In this document: positions 63,901 to 64,000 of the stretch, piece by piece
Position numbering within the stretch: the first letter of the stretch is position 1
How the letters are laid out: every line of letters starts with the position of its first letter
From: Paramecium sonneborni
Lineage: Eukaryota > Ciliophora > Oligohymenophorea > Peniculida > Parameciidae
Direction: 5' to 3'
NCBI GenBank assembly: GCA_905182985.1
Contig: CAJJDN010000175.1
Location: 1-64,000, forward strand
Length of the DNA: 64,000 bases
Program-made: the position numbers and the translations under genes
The notes under the pieces: model-generated
What the model was told of the DNA's origin: nothing
The model's input: only the letters and a program-made list of their open reading frames with translations
The model's database searches: none

Positions 63901-64000
63901 GAAATTGTAAAATAGGATAAGAAAGAAAATTAACCTAGAGTTTTGACATAATAACAATATGGAGAATAACATCCAGATATAGTAGCAATTGCTGGTGGAT
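48943..64000 (+). CDS. giant secreted protein with alternating propeller-like and Cys-rich modules (3' incomplete)
   Basis: ATG 48943 opens an intron-free frame of 5,019 codons with no TGA up to the window end, so the protein exceeds 5,000 residues. The N-terminus is a signal peptide (MKTIIISLILVVSIVSSN). About ten modules of ~465 residues follow. Each has a Trp-rich beta region whose strands read like SFVIVWQSENQDGDGYGIYV, NPRVASFIDG or DEFIVVWQG, the pattern of secreted beta-propeller-like repeats. Each then ends in a Cys cluster of the form CxxxCxxCxxxxxCxxCxxGY...C (for example CGMNCDLCENNNCSKCDAGY). No membrane segment is seen yet. A Tyr/Gly/Cys-rich insert lies at about 57790-57950. It is most likely a cell-surface or secreted adhesive or coat protein. 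Gln is very often TAA/TAG. Function not established. Confidence 0.93.
50161..63100 (+). repeat. ten furin-like Cys clusters at ~1.4-kb spacing
   Basis: Clusters begin near 50161, 51487, 52861, 54234, 55633, 57106, 58615, 60016, 61351 and 62725. Spacings run from about 1,326 to 1,509 bp. Each is 180-220 bp and encodes two CxxC half-modules; the last is extended to about 63100 with extra half-modules. The units share a pattern but differ at the DNA level, so the expansion is old. Confidence 0.85.

Noticed and set aside
1..64000. tRNA, rRNA or other structured RNA genes
   Set aside because: No GC-rich island or cloverleaf stood out by eye; a covariance-model scan could not be run, so absence is not proven.

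Overview
The window is protist nuclear DNA of roughly 20-25% GC and reads sensibly only with the ciliate nuclear code, in which TAA and TAG encode glutamine and TGA is the sole stop. Read that way, long frames appear on both strands, including one of more than 15 kb, and many are split by tiny introns of 22-29 nt with GTA...TAG or GT...AAG/CAG ends. Code, intron size, tight spacing and the protein families (coiled-coil kinases, WD40 proteins with an N-terminal cysteine pair, furin-like surface proteins, H-type-lectin-like secreted proteins) point to a Paramecium-like oligohymenophorean ciliate. The species cannot be fixed from sequence alone. With the standard code nearly every real gene here is invisible or chopped up.

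Layout. 1-12.7 kb: one solid hypothetical gene (128-1516), then decayed sequence: a cysteine-rich surface-protein pseudogene, a minus-strand pseudogene, a broken ADP-ribosyltransferase-like gene and an interrupted PH-like reading frame. 12.8-16.9 kb: an intact protein kinase with a tail of about 1,000 coiled-coil residues. 20.4-22.4 kb (minus): an intact cytochrome b561 / cytochrome b5 / flavin-reductase fusion. 24.9-29.3 kb: a cysteine-rich membrane protein with four CDDGN repeats and a polytopic C-terminus. 32.2-35.2 kb (minus): two decayed P-loop NTPase-like genes flanking a dead LINE-type reverse transcriptase. 35.9-39.4 kb (minus): an intact short WD40 gene and a decayed longer relative. 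40.0-41.2 kb: a small gene whose end forms one arm of a 76-bp palindrome, and a gene cut by an assembly gap. 41.7-44.6 kb: a zinc-finger / octapeptide-repeat / TPR protein with 12 introns that restore one exact frame. 44.7-46.0 kb (minus): a secreted H-type-lectin-like protein. 48.9-64.0 kb: an intron-free giant secreted protein, still open at the window end, in which about ten cysteine-rich clusters alternate with tryptophan-rich beta-propeller-like repeats every ~1.4 kb.

Five places carry a ~0.9-1.2 kb direct repeat whose two copies meet exactly at a single N or an N-run. These look like unmerged contig overlaps rather than biology, so about 5.2 kb of the window is probably counted twice.

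The intact genes mostly concern the cell surface and signalling. No operon logic applies, and no single pathway links them. The strongest points for follow-up are the giant modular surface protein, the redox fusion, the zinc-finger/octapeptide/TPR protein, the two P-loop relics that share an unusual Arg in the Walker A motif, the LINE relic, and several frame-restoring 16-nt candidate introns.
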